In this document: positions 1 to 8,100 of the stretch, piece after piece | Position numbering within the stretch: the stretch's first letter is position 1 | Layout: every line of letters starts with the position of its first letter | From: Methylohalomonas sp034521715 | GTDB lineage: Bacteria > Pseudomonadota > Gammaproteobacteria > Methylohalomonadales > Methylohalomonadaceae | Direction of reading: 5' to 3' | DNA length: 64,000 nucleotides | NCBI GenBank assembly: GCA_034521715.1 | Contig: JAXHLY010000002.1 | Location: forward strand, 310,001-374,000 | Program-made: the position numbers and the translations under genes | The notes under the pieces: generated by a model | The model's database searches: none | What the model was told of the DNA's origin: nothing | What the model saw: only the letters and a program-made list of their open reading frames with translations

Positions 1-604
1 TCTGCGGGTCGCTCTCGAACTGTCGTAGACAGTCGATGAAAGTCATGCCCTGGATGGGATCACCGCCGATGCCGACGCAGGTACTCTGGCCAAGTCCCAG
101 CCGGGTGGTCTGGTGCACTGCCTCATATGTCAGGGTGCCGGAGCGTGACACGATACCAATACGGCCCTCCTGATGAATGGTGGCCGGCATAATGCCGATC
201 TTGCACTGGCCCGGTGAAATCAGGCCCGGGCAGTTGGGACCGATCAGTCGCACGTCGGGATACTGATCGAGGCAGGCACGTACCTTTACCATATCGAGCA
301 CAGGTATGCCCTCGGTGATACAGACGATGACCCGGATGTTGGCTTCACAGGCCTCCGCAATCGCCTCGGCGGCGAAGCCCGCGGGCACGAAGATCATGCT
401 GGCGTCGGCACCGGTTTCCCTGACGGCGTCGGTGACCGTATTGAACACCGGCCGGTCGAGATGTGTGCCGCCGCCGCGTCCGGGGGTCACACCACCGACC
501 AGTTTTGTTCCGTAGGCGATCGCCTGCTCGGAATGGAAAGTGCCTTGTTTGCCAGTAAAACCCTGGCAGATCACTTTCGTGTTTTTATCGATCAAAATGC
601 TCAT
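1..604 (-). CDS. sucD: Succinyl-CoA ligase alpha subunit (3' part outside window)
   Basis: Alpha subunit of succinyl-CoA synthetase, which converts succinyl-CoA to succinate in the TCA cycle with nucleotide triphosphate formation, as a complex with SucC. The first 201 codons are visible. They begin MSILIDKNTKVICQGFTG and carry the CoA-binding Rossmann part: GFTGKQGTFH at about residues 15-24, GGVTPGRGG near 38, FVPAGFA near 73, GPNCPG near 125 and SRSGTLTYE near 150. The active-site phosphohistidine of the family (near residue 246) would lie left of position 1, so it cannot be checked. ATG is at 602-604. The gene lies downstream of sucC in the same direction, but 160 bp of repeat-bearing DNA separates them, which is wider than the usual sucCD junction. 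Confidence 0.96.
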   Translation of the reverse strand, partial: MSILIDKNTKVICQGFTGKQGTFHSEQAIAYGTKLVGGVTPGRGGGTHLDRPVFNTVTDAVRETGADASMIFVPAGFAAEAIAEACEANIRVIVCITEGIPVLDMVKVRACLDQYPDVRLIGPNCPGLISPGQCKIGIMPATIHQEGRIGIVSRSGTLTYEAVHQTTRLGLGQSTCVGIGGDPIQGMTFIDCLRQFESDPQ

Positions 605-617
605 TCTTTTGATTGAG

Positions 618-762
618 TCCGCAAATAAACGCCAATGAACGCAAATGGGATCGTAGGAGCGCAGCTTGCTGCGCGAATTTTCTTCCGCGTGCATGATCTC
701 CGGAACCCGAATAGCAATACGGAGCTGATGAATTCGCGTGTTTTCGTGTTCATTCGCGGACC
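618..762. repeat. Inverted pair of decamer arrays between sucC and sucD
   Basis: Two copies of a TCCGCRAATRAACGC element face each other. One, at 618-646 on plus, reads away from the sucD start. The other, at 731-762 on minus, reads away from the sucC stop codon, beginning 2 bases after it. Each is a degenerate tandem of about three 10-nt units of the form CGCRAATNAA. A REP-like palindrome (653-678) sits between them. The same element recurs at 21565-21709, 26075-26474 and 62822-62851. Confidence 0.75.
653..678 (+). repeat. REP-like palindrome (GTAG type)
   Basis: Begins with GTAGGAG followed by the palindrome GCGCAGCTTGCTGCGC and then GAAT. This layout (conserved 5' GTAG, then an imperfect hairpin) is that of REP sequences mobilised by RAYT transposases, as known from Pseudomonas. 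Related copies lie at 26250-26275, 62680-62705 and 62874-62897. No RAYT gene is in the window. Confidence 0.7.
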
Positions 763-764
763 GA

Positions 765-1925
765 TCATCTGGCTGCGGCAACTACTTTTTCTGCGGCATC
801 GGCCAGATCGTCGGCCGGCGTGATGTTCAACCCGCTCTCCTGTAGCCGGGACTTGCCTTCATCCACATTGGTGCCTTCGAGCCGGGCGACGATCGGCACC
901 TCGACGCCGACTTCCCTGACCGCCTGGATAATACCGTCCGCAATCAGGTCGCAGCGCACGATACCGCCAAAGATATTGACCAGTATAGCTTTGACATTGT
1001 CGTCCGAGACGATCAGCTTGAAGGCCTCGGATACTTTGTCGGCGGTGGCGCCGCCGCCGACATCGAGAAAGTTGGCCGGTTCACCGCCATAAAGCTTGAT
1101 GATATCCATGGTCGCCATGGCCAGTCCGGCACCGTTGACCATGCAGGCGATGTTGCCGTCAAGAGTGACATAGTTCAGGTCGAAACGGCGGGCGATACTC
1201 TCGCGTTCGTCATCCTGGGTCGGATCATGCCATTCCGCGAGTTCAGGCTGGCGCATCAGTGCATTGTCATCGAGGGATATCTTGGCATCCAGCGCCAGCA
1301 GATTGCCGTCGGTGTCAACTATCAGCGGATTGATCTCTATCAGGCTCAGATCGCTGGCCAGAAACAGCCGGTACATACGGTGCAGGATTTCGCCGAATTG
1401 CTTGCGCTGTTTGGCATCCAGTTCGAGTGCGAAGCTGATCTGCCGTGCGTGATAATCCTGCAGGCCGAGCACCGGGTTAATGGTCAGGCGGTGTATTTCA
1501 CCGGGCCGGGTGGCGGCAACTTCCTCGATATCCATGCCGCCGGCACTGGAGGCTATGACGGCAACCCTGCGGCTGGACCGATCAACCAGCATGCCCAGAT
1601 ACATTTCACGCTGGATATCAACACGACGTTCAATCAGTACGCTGTTGACAGGCTGGCCGTTGGGGGCCGACTGGTGTGTGACCAGGCGGCTTCCCAGCAG
1701 ACGGCGGCTGTATTGCTCCACTTCCTCGAGGTCAGAGGCGATCTGTACACCGCCGGCCTTGCCGCGCCCTCCGGCATAGACCTGAGCCTTGACGATCCAG
1801 CCTTCGCCGCGCAGATCCTGAGCATGCCGTACCGCCTCTCTGACCGAGTGGGCCGGTTTGCCCTCGGGCACGGGGATGCCATACTCGGCAAACAGCAATT
1901 TTGACTGGTATTCGTGAAGATTCAT
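765..1925 (-). CDS. sucC: Succinyl-CoA ligase [ADP-forming] beta subunit
   Basis: Beta subunit of succinyl-CoA synthetase, carrying the nucleotide-binding ATP-grasp domain and the interface with SucD. At 386 aa it is essentially the family length (388 in E. coli). It starts MNLHEYQSKLLF and shows the ATP-grasp glycine loop GGRGKAGGVQ at about 53-62, the Mg/nucleotide segment SLIEINPLIVDTDG near 195-208, and the C-terminal ligase fold with NGAGLAMATMD and LDVGGGAT. The ORF is uninterrupted. It is followed by sucD in the same direction. The stop TGA is followed at once by an outward-reading decamer repeat. Confidence 0.97.
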   Translation of the reverse strand: MNLHEYQSKLLFAEYGIPVPEGKPAHSVREAVRHAQDLRGEGWIVKAQVYAGGRGKAGGVQIASDLEEVEQYSRRLLGSRLVTHQSAPNGQPVNSVLIERRVDIQREMYLGMLVDRSSRRVAVIASSAGGMDIEEVAATRPGEIHRLTINPVLGLQDYHARQISFALELDAKQRKQFGEILHRMYRLFLASDLSLIEINPLIVDTDGNLLALDAKISLDDNALMRQPELAEWHDPTQDDERESIARRFDLNYVTLDGNIACMVNGAGLAMATMDIIKLYGGEPANFLDVGGGATADKVSEAFKLIVSDDNVKAILVNIFGGIVRCDLIADGIIQAVREVGVEVPIVARLEGTNVDEGKSRLQESGLNITPADDLADAAEKVVAAAR

Positions 1926-2189
1926 GTGGTTCCCGCCCGCATCCGGCCCCGGAATCAGATGTTTCCAAGACTATAACTGACTCACTGCGACATTGGTATG
2001 ACTGAGCTGCCAACAAAGCTTAGTATATGAGGAGGGTCTGAAAAATCCTTTCATGGGTTCCTCAGGCGCAGCGAGACTGGTATTTATCTCATCTCGTGCC
2101 GCTGGCGGTGTTGTCGCAGAGCTCGGTACGCGCCAGTATTTGTGCTTGAATCAAAGGTAAGCTAATACCGTGCCGAAGGGGAAACAGGG

Positions 2190-2420
2190 TTGATACGTTA
2201 CCTGCTTATTGCTGTGTTGCTATATCTGGCGGGTCTGCTGATTCGCAGATTGCTGCGCGGATTTGTACAGCCATCCACGGACGAGAGCACCGGAAGCGAG
2301 ACCGGTGTTGCAACGATACGCTGTGCGCACTGCGGTCTGTTTGTACCGAAGAGCCAGGCTTTGACTTCAGGCGGGGATTATTTCTGTAGTGAAGAACACA
2401 GGCCGAGATGGCTGCACTGA
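2190..2420 (+). CDS. PP0621-like small membrane-anchored zinc-ribbon-like protein
   Basis: 76 aa. One N-terminal hydrophobic helix (residues 2-17) is followed by a basic RRLLRG segment and a short cytoplasmic domain with CAHCG at about 49-53 and a C-terminal YFCSEEH. This is a treble-clef-like Cys/His pattern that could bind a metal. It matches the PP0621 family, small proteins of unknown function commonly placed just before pilS. The start is TTG at 2190, preceded by GGGGAAACAGGG, a reasonable ribosome-binding site. Only 3 bp separate its stop from pilS, which suggests one transcript with pilSR. Confidence 0.75.
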   Translation: MIRYLLIAVLLYLAGLLIRRLLRGFVQPSTDESTGSETGVATIRCAHCGLFVPKSQALTSGGDYFCSEEHRPRWLH

Positions 2421-2423
2421 CGA

Positions 2424-4040
2424 ATGAACGCTAGAGCGGAAACACTGCAGGACAGTTTATTGCCGGGTTTTGGGCAACGGGACGAGATCAGCTGGCGGGC
2501 ACTGAAGTTCTACAGTATTTATCGTCTGATCATTGCTTTGCTGTTTATTGGCCTGGTCTGGATGGCGGATCTGCCGGAGCCCCTTGGCATTTTTAACCGG
2601 GACATTTTCCAGATTACCGCCCACGCATATTTGATTGCAGCCCTGCTGTTTTTCATTCCTCTGCAAATACGCCAACCACGTTTCCCCTATCAGGTTGCGG
2701 GTCAGGTTATGACCGACATTCTTGCCATAACGCTAATCATGTATGCAAGTGCGGGGGTCAGCAGCGGTTTTGGCATGTTGTTGATGATAGCCGTTGCCGG
2801 CGGCAGCCTGCTCAAGCCCGGCAAAATAGCCTATTTCTTTGCCGCTGTTGCCACTATAGCCGTACTGGGCGAAGAGCTTTATGCACAGCTTGTGCGGTTC
2901 TATCCACCGCCGAACTATACACATGCCGCCGTTCTGGGCATTACCTTTTTTATCACGGCTTTCATCTGTCATGCACTGGCAACAAGGGTTCGTGAAAGCG
3001 AGGCGCTGGCCGAAAGCCGTGCCGTTGATCTTCAGAACCTGGCCCTGCTCAATGAACAGATCGTCCAGCACATGCAGTCGGGGGTACTGGTGCTTGACAG
3101 CGACGGGCGCATTCGCCTGTTCAATAATTCGGCAAAAAATCTGATCGGTTTCAGGGGCGACATTCTTGGCAGTTCCATCAGGCAGGTATCGCCTGAACTG
3201 GCGGATTTGTATGAACGCTGGTACCACCAGGGCGAACATGCCATGAGTCCCATGCGCCCGGAAACCGGTAATGTGGATATTCAGGTCAGTTTCCGAGCCC
3301 TGACGCCTGGATCGAATTCCAGTATTCTGGTCTTTATCGAGGATGCCGCCATGCTGAGACAGCGTGCCCAGCAACTGAAGCTGGCTTCGCTTGGGCGCAT
3401 GGCGGCCAGTATTGCACATGAGGTCAGAAACCCGCTCGGTGCGATCAGCCACGCGGGTCAACTATTATATGAATCGGGCAAACTGCATGACGATGACCGC
3501 CGCCTGACCGCCATCATCCAGGAACATTCCCGGCGCGTGAATGCTATTATCGAAAATATGATGCGCATCAGCCGGCGTGAACCGGCGGTACCGCAGAATA
3601 TCCGGATTAAATCATGGCTGCAGGATTTTATTGCCGATTTCTGTCGACTGAACGATCTGGATCAGAATGCAATTACTGCCAGTGTTCAGCCTGAAGATAT
3701 GCAGGTGACATTCGATCCCAGTCAATTACATCAGATAGTGATGAATCTGTGCAGCAATGCACTTCGTTACAGTCGGTCAATGCCATTGATTGATATAGAG
3801 TGCGCCATGCACCCTGAACTGGGTAGACCCTGTATGGACATTATTGATAACGGTGAAGGTATGCCGGAAGAAATTGCCAGACATGTATTTGAGCCGTTTG
3901 TGACTTCAGAGAGTCATGGAACGGGACTGGGCCTTTACATAGCCAGAGAGATTTGCGAAGCCAACCAGGCGGCCTTGAACCTGCAGTCGAACTCCGATAA
4001 TGGTTGCCGTTTTCGAATCATCTTTCCGCATACCGGCTGA
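2424..4040 (+). CDS. pilS: Two-component sensor histidine kinase PilS
   Basis: Membrane histidine kinase that senses pilin levels in the inner membrane and phosphorylates PilR to set pilA transcription (known for Pseudomonas). 538 aa. Several hydrophobic segments lie in residues 30-190, followed by a PAS-like region (ALLNEQIVQHMQSGVLVLD), a DHp box with the phospho-acceptor His in SIAHEVRNPLG (about 330-340), then the HATPase boxes: N box LCSNALRYS, G1 box DNGEGMP and G2 box GTGLGLYIA. All key residues are present. It lies upstream of pilR in the same direction, 14 bp apart. Confidence 0.95.
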   Translation: MNARAETLQDSLLPGFGQRDEISWRALKFYSIYRLIIALLFIGLVWMADLPEPLGIFNRDIFQITAHAYLIAALLFFIPLQIRQPRFPYQVAGQVMTDILAITLIMYASAGVSSGFGMLLMIAVAGGSLLKPGKIAYFFAAVATIAVLGEELYAQLVRFYPPPNYTHAAVLGITFFITAFICHALATRVRESEALAESRAVDLQNLALLNEQIVQHMQSGVLVLDSDGRIRLFNNSAKNLIGFRGDILGSSIRQVSPELADLYERWYHQGEHAMSPMRPETGNVDIQVSFRALTPGSNSSILVFIEDAAMLRQRAQQLKLASLGRMAASIAHEVRNPLGAISHAGQLLYESGKLHDDDRRLTAIIQEHSRRVNAIIENMMRISRREPAVPQNIRIKSWLQDFIADFCRLNDLDQNAITASVQPEDMQVTFDPSQLHQIVMNLCSNALRYSRSMPLIDIECAMHPELGRPCMDIIDNGEGMPEEIARHVFEPFVTSESHGTGLGLYIAREICEANQAALNLQSNSDNGCRFRIIFPHTG

Positions 4041-4054
4041 ACAGGTATCGCCAG

Positions 4055-5384
4055 ATGACTATCGCCAGAGCCCTTATTGTTGATGACGAACCTGATATCC
4101 GGGAGTTATTGGCCATCACATTGGCGCGCATGGATATCGAGTGTCGGACAGCGGCGAGCCTGGAGGAGGCGAAAAATTTGTTAACAAACGCCGAATACCA
4201 GGTTTGTTTAACCGATATGCGGTTGCCTGACGGTAACGGCATCGATTTCGTCAGTTATATCCAGAAGCATCAGCCACAATTGCCGGTTGCCGTGATTACC
4301 GCGCACGGCAATATGGAATCGGCGATACAGGCGCTCAAGGCAGGCGCATTTGATTTCGTGAACAAGCCTGCTCGATCTGGCGGTTTTGCGGAAACTTGTG
4401 GAGACGGCCCTCAAGCTGACTTTCGAGGAACATGTTGCCAGCCGCCAGTTGATCGGTGACAGCAAGGGTATCCGGGAAGTCCGCAGTACCATCAGCAAGG
4501 TGGCGCGTAGCCAGGCGCCGGTTTATATCAGCGGTGAATCCGGTACCGGCAAGGAACTCGTCGCCAGGCTGATTCATGAGCAGGGCGCAAGGGCCGCACA
4601 GCCCTTTGTCCCGGTCAACTGCGGCGCCATCCCCCAGGACCTGATGGAAAGCGAGTTTTTCGGCTACCGCAAGGGCAGTTTTACCGGTGCCACTAGCGAC
4701 AAGGAGGGTCTGTTCCAGGCGGCCCATGGCGGCACATTGTTTCTTGACGAGGTCGCCGAGCTGCCGCAGCACATGCAGGTGAAACTGTTACGGGCGATCC
4801 AGGAGAAGGCGATACGCCCGGTGGGCGCACAAAAGGAAGTCCCCGTGGATGTGCGTATTCTGAGTGCCACGCACAAGCCGCTTGCCGAACAGGTCGCACA
4901 GGGACAATTCCGGCAGGACCTGTTTTACCGGATCAATGTGATCGAGCTGCATGTCCCGCCGCTGCGCGAGCGGGTCGAGGATATCCCGCCATTGATCGAG
5001 TATGTGTTGAATAACCTGGGCGCATCGGCAGACCAGACCCCCCGCTTGACCGATTCGGCACGCGAGGCATTGGCCGACTATGCCTTCCCGGGCAATGTCC
5101 GCGAACTGGAGAATATTCTTGAACGTGCACTGACGCTCTGTGACGGCAGTACTATCACTGCCGAAGACCTGCGACTGCAGTCGCAGGCGGTGCAGCAGGG
5201 CAATGAAACACCCGGCGGGTCGGTGGCGGAGCAGTCCCTGGATTCCTACCTGGTGGACATCGAGAAACAGACGATCATCGAGGCGCTGGAAAAGACCCGC
5301 TGGAACAAAACCGCGGCCGCAAAGCTGCTGGGTATCAGCTTTCGCGCCCTGCGCTACCGACTGGAAAAACTCGGTTTAGAATGA
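4055..5384 (+). CDS. pilR: Sigma-54-dependent response regulator PilR (frameshifted)
   Basis: NtrC-type activator that, phosphorylated by PilS, drives sigma-54 transcription of pilA. Starting at ATG 4055 (MTIARALIVDDEPDIREL), the receiver domain has the acidic pocket VDDEPD and phospho-site TDMRLPDG. It then meets a one-base shift near 4370 inside the conserved FVNKP(L)DLAVLRKLV linker. The downstream frame continues with AAA+ motifs: Walker A GESGTGKE, GAFTGA loop as GSFTGAT, Walker B GGTLFLDEVAEL, R-finger region, and a C-terminal Fis-type HTH (NKTAAAKLLGISFRALRYRL). Removing one G restores a full-length protein of about 442 aa. The ending GLE is normal. Likely a sequencing error rather than loss. 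Confidence 0.93.
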
Positions 5385-5520
5385 TTCCAGGTGACGTAAT
5401 GCGTCAGTTTCTGACGAGTCTTGAGAAGGGCTGGTTGCATGAACCGGGATTGCCAGGCCGCAGGGCCCAGTAAACGTGATGTCCGTCACATTTTTCTCCG
5501 GTTTTTACTCTATGATGAAA

Positions 5521-5537
5521 TGGCATAGAATCTGCTT
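5521..5537 (+). promoter_or_regulatory. Sigma-54 promoter of pilA
   Basis: TGGCATAGAATCTGCTT carries the invariant GG (5522-5523) and GC (5534-5535) exactly 10 nt apart, matching the -24/-12 consensus. It lies about 105 bp before the pilA start and directly after pilSR, which encode the sigma-54 activator system for pilin. This promoter therefore fits known PilR control. PilR boxes upstream (5390-5520) cannot be assigned with confidence. Confidence 0.88.
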
Positions 5538-5641
5538 CAGTATTAAATGATTAGCACAGGTTTTTTCGCCCGGGCAGGGCGGACAAGCTGGTCGACACGC
5601 GGAACATAAGCCGCAAATAAACTCAGTTCAGGAGATATCTC

Positions 5642-6073
5642 ATGTACAAGCAGCAATTCCAGAAGGGTTTTACCCTTATCGAATTGATGATCGTGGTCGC
5701 GATTATCGGCATTCTGGCCGCCGTCGCCATCCCCGCTTATCAGGACTACACTATCCGCGCCAAGGTCACGGAAGGTATCGGCTTTGCCGCTGCCGCCAAG
5801 ACCTCGGTTTCCGAGTTCATCGTCTCGCAGGGCACGCTGCCAGCCGATTCCGACCAGGCCGGCATTGCCACGGGCGTATCCACTGCTGTAGTTTCCGGCC
5901 TGAGTTATGCGCCGGCTACCGGTATTACAGTCAGCTTCCGTGCTCTCGGTGGAGATGTGACGGCTGGTGATACCATTATCTTCGAGCCCGATACCTCGAC
6001 GGGTGCCGGTGTCCAGTGGGGTTGCACAGGGGGCACTCTGCCCGCCAAGTATCGTCCTGCCAATTGCCGTTAA
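5642..6073 (+). CDS. pilA: Type IV major pilin PilA
   Basis: Major subunit of the type IV pilus. 143 aa. Short basic leader MYKQQFQKG, then the prepilin peptidase site G|FTLIELMIVVAIIGILAA with Glu at +5 and the long N-terminal helix ending AYQDYTIRAKV. The C-terminal disulfide region WGCTGG...RPANC closes the pilin D-loop. There is no C-terminal Ser of the kind used by TfpO/PilO in P. aeruginosa, so any O-glycan would have to sit on an internal Ser/Thr. A strong RBS (AGGAG at 5630-5634) precedes the ATG. Expressed from the sigma-54 promoter at 5521 and ended by a terminator at 6115. Next to it is a block of candidate glycan-modification genes. Confidence 0.97.
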   Translation: MYKQQFQKGFTLIELMIVVAIIGILAAVAIPAYQDYTIRAKVTEGIGFAAAAKTSVSEFIVSQGTLPADSDQAGIATGVSTAVVSGLSYAPATGITVSFRALGGDVTAGDTIIFEPDTSTGAGVQWGCTGGTLPAKYRPANCR

Positions 6074-6114
6074 TGGCCTGACATCAATGGCTTAACCAAG
6101 CCAAGCAGTATGAT

Positions 6115-6143
6115 AAACGCCCTGCAATGCAGGGCGTTTTTTT
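6115..6143 (+). terminator. Intrinsic terminator after pilA
   Basis: Stem AAACGCCCTGC (6115-6125), loop AAT, stem GCAGGGCGTTT (6129-6139), running into a seven-T tract. It would make pilin mRNA monocistronic with partial read-through into the downstream membrane-protein genes. Confidence 0.92.
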
Positions 6144-6156
6144 AACTATCAATAAT

Positions 6157-8100
6157 ATGCAGAAAAAAAATCTAATACCGGCACTGATTGTGCTGGGGCT
6201 AATCTGTCTGACCGTTCTGGTCTACAGTCCCGGGCTTCGGGGAATGTTCCTGTTCGATGACAAGCCCAATATTGTCGATAATCAGGCACTGGTTCTGGAA
6301 GACTATTCTGTACGCAGCCTAGTTAAAGCCAGCCTGTCCTTCAGCAGTACATTAAAACGTCCAATCAGCATGCTCAGCTTCGCGCTGAATATTGATCTCT
6401 GCGGGAAAACACCCTTCTGCTTCAAGGTGGTGAACCTGGCTATTCATATAATTTGCGGCCTGCTGGTTTTTATTTTCTCCAGATTGATTTTATTGCGTTA
6501 TAGAGAAGCTTATCAAAGAGCTCTGGACGAGCGAATCATTTTACTGACGGCCTCGGCTATTGCGCTTCTTTGGCTCCTGCATCCCATCAATCTTACCAGT
6601 GTGCTGTATGTGGTACAGCGCATGACCAGTTTATCCGCCTGTTTCAGTCTTGCAGGCATGATCCTTTATATAATGGGCCGTAATAAATTACTGACCGATA
6701 CCGCCGGCAAGGGACTGGTAATATTGGCATTTTTCATGACGATACCGGCCGTCCTGTCCAAGGAAAACGGTATTTTGCTGCCTTTCTTTCTCTTGCTAAT
6801 AGAAATCTTCTTTTTTCAGTTTCAGGCTGCCGACGCCAACAGGAAATTGCTGAAACTGGCCTTTTTAGCAAGTATCGCAGCTCCGGTTGCACTAATAGCA
6901 GGATATATAATTACCCATCCGGAATGGTTGCTGAACATATACGCCTACAGGGAGTTTACTCTGTATGAGCGCCTGCTTAGCGAGGCACGTGTTTTCTGGC
7001 TTTATACAGGCTTGATATACCTGCCTTCAAATCAGCGATTATCGCTGTTTCATGATTATGTTGATATATCCCGCGGCCTCTTCGATCCGATTACAACGCT
7101 TTATTCGATTATCGCATTAGCGGGACTGTTGATATTTATTCTATACTCCAGAAAAAGATGGCCGTTATTATCATTCGGATTACTATTTTTCATAGTCGGC
7201 CATCTTGTAGAATCCACATTCATGCCGCTGGAGCTGGTTTTTGAACACAGGAATTATCTCCCCAGTATCGGCCTTTTACTGCCTCTGGGTTATTATCTCC
7301 TGAATAACAGGATTTCAGTAAACACGGTAAATATTCGCAGAATAGCTTTGGTATGCATGATATTGCTGTTCGGCATCGTTACAAATCTTCGCGCCTCACA
7401 ATGGGGTAATCCTTTGCTGCTAGTCGAACTAGAGGTGCGTAATAATGCAGACTCACCACGTATTCATAATCTGGCGGGAAATGTTTATTCCTCTATGTTG
7501 AAGCGTGTCCATCAGGATGAAGAAGAAAGATATTACCAAAAAGCCCTGGATTATTTCGCAAAGGCGAGCCAGCTTGATCCTGTAAATACCAGTGGCCTGG
7601 CATCAATTCATATATTAAAAGCAAGAGAAAAATATGAGCATGATGCCGAATTATTCGAGGAAATACTGGAGCGTTTGAAAGTAAAAAAAATTACTGCAAC
7701 TGACACAGTCTCTATCAAGCAACTAGTTGCGTGTGTAGAAAAAAGCACCTGTCGGAATGATGTGGTTGATGTTGGAAAACTGGGCAGAACTATTGATGCC
7801 AATCCTCATGACTCGGGCAGATATAAGGCGATTGCCTACGGTATATTGGGAAGCTATTACTGGAATAATGATATCGATAAGGAATTGGCTTTGCATTATA
7901 TCACCAAGGCGGCGGAGGGTTATAAGTCGAGCAGGAAGCTTAATCTGAATTACGCGAAAATATTGGTAGCCATGGGGTACTATGATAAGGCCAGGCCTGT
8001 TATAGAAAAAATCGAAAAGGATGACTTTTTTAATCTGAGAAAGTCGGAAATAAGTCAACTAAAATTTGTGATAAATTATCATGAACGGCAAATTGAATAA
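6157..8100 (+). CDS. TMTC-like GT-C membrane glycosyltransferase with TPR tail (copy 1)
   Basis: Polytopic membrane protein of 647 aa with about 10-12 hydrophobic segments in residues 5-420 and a soluble C-terminal half with TPR-like helical pairs (e.g. YYQKALDYFAKASQLDP). The first extracytoplasmic loop has an acidic pair D34-D35 (FLFDDKPN), as in GT-C enzymes. Further shared marks are KRPISMLSFALN, HP at 142-143 and EHRNYLPSIG at 363, matching the pattern of TMTC/PMT-like O-glycosyltransferases. The ATG at 6157 is preferred over 6127, which lies inside the pilA terminator. Position just after pilA suggests pilin as acceptor and a polyprenyl-phosphate sugar as donor; both are inference. The next gene is a paralogue overlapping by 20 nt. 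Confidence 0.7.
   Translation: MQKKNLIPALIVLGLICLTVLVYSPGLRGMFLFDDKPNIVDNQALVLEDYSVRSLVKASLSFSSTLKRPISMLSFALNIDLCGKTPFCFKVVNLAIHIICGLLVFIFSRLILLRYREAYQRALDERIILLTASAIALLWLLHPINLTSVLYVVQRMTSLSACFSLAGMILYIMGRNKLLTDTAGKGLVILAFFMTIPAVLSKENGILLPFFLLLIEIFFFQFQAADANRKLLKLAFLASIAAPVALIAGYIITHPEWLLNIYAYREFTLYERLLSEARVFWLYTGLIYLPSNQRLSLFHDYVDISRGLFDPITTLYSIIALAGLLIFILYSRKRWPLLSFGLLFFIVGHLVESTFMPLELVFEHRNYLPSIGLLLPLGYYLLNNRISVNTVNIRRIALVCMILLFGIVTNLRASQWGNPLLLVELEVRNNADSPRIHNLAGNVYSSMLKRVHQDEEERYYQKALDYFAKASQLDPVNTSGLASIHILKAREKYEHDAELFEEILERLKVKKITATDTVSIKQLVACVEKSTCRNDVVDVGKLGRTIDANPHDSGRYKAIAYGILGSYYWNNDIDKELALHYITKAAEGYKSSRKLNLNYAKILVAMGYYDKARPVIEKIEKDDFFNLRKSEISQLKFVINYHERQIE

Noticed and set aside
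1227..1904. 225-codon plus-strand ORF over sucC
   Set aside because: Antisense shadow of sucC caused by its codon bias; no family match and no RBS.
4360..4380. Programmed ribosomal frameshifting in pilR or other split genes
   Set aside because: No slippery heptamers at the shift points, both +1 and -1 type shifts occur, and many unrelated genes are affected.
5642..6073. C-terminal Ser glycosylation site of the TfpO type on PilA
   Set aside because: The pilin ends in ANCR with no terminal Ser.
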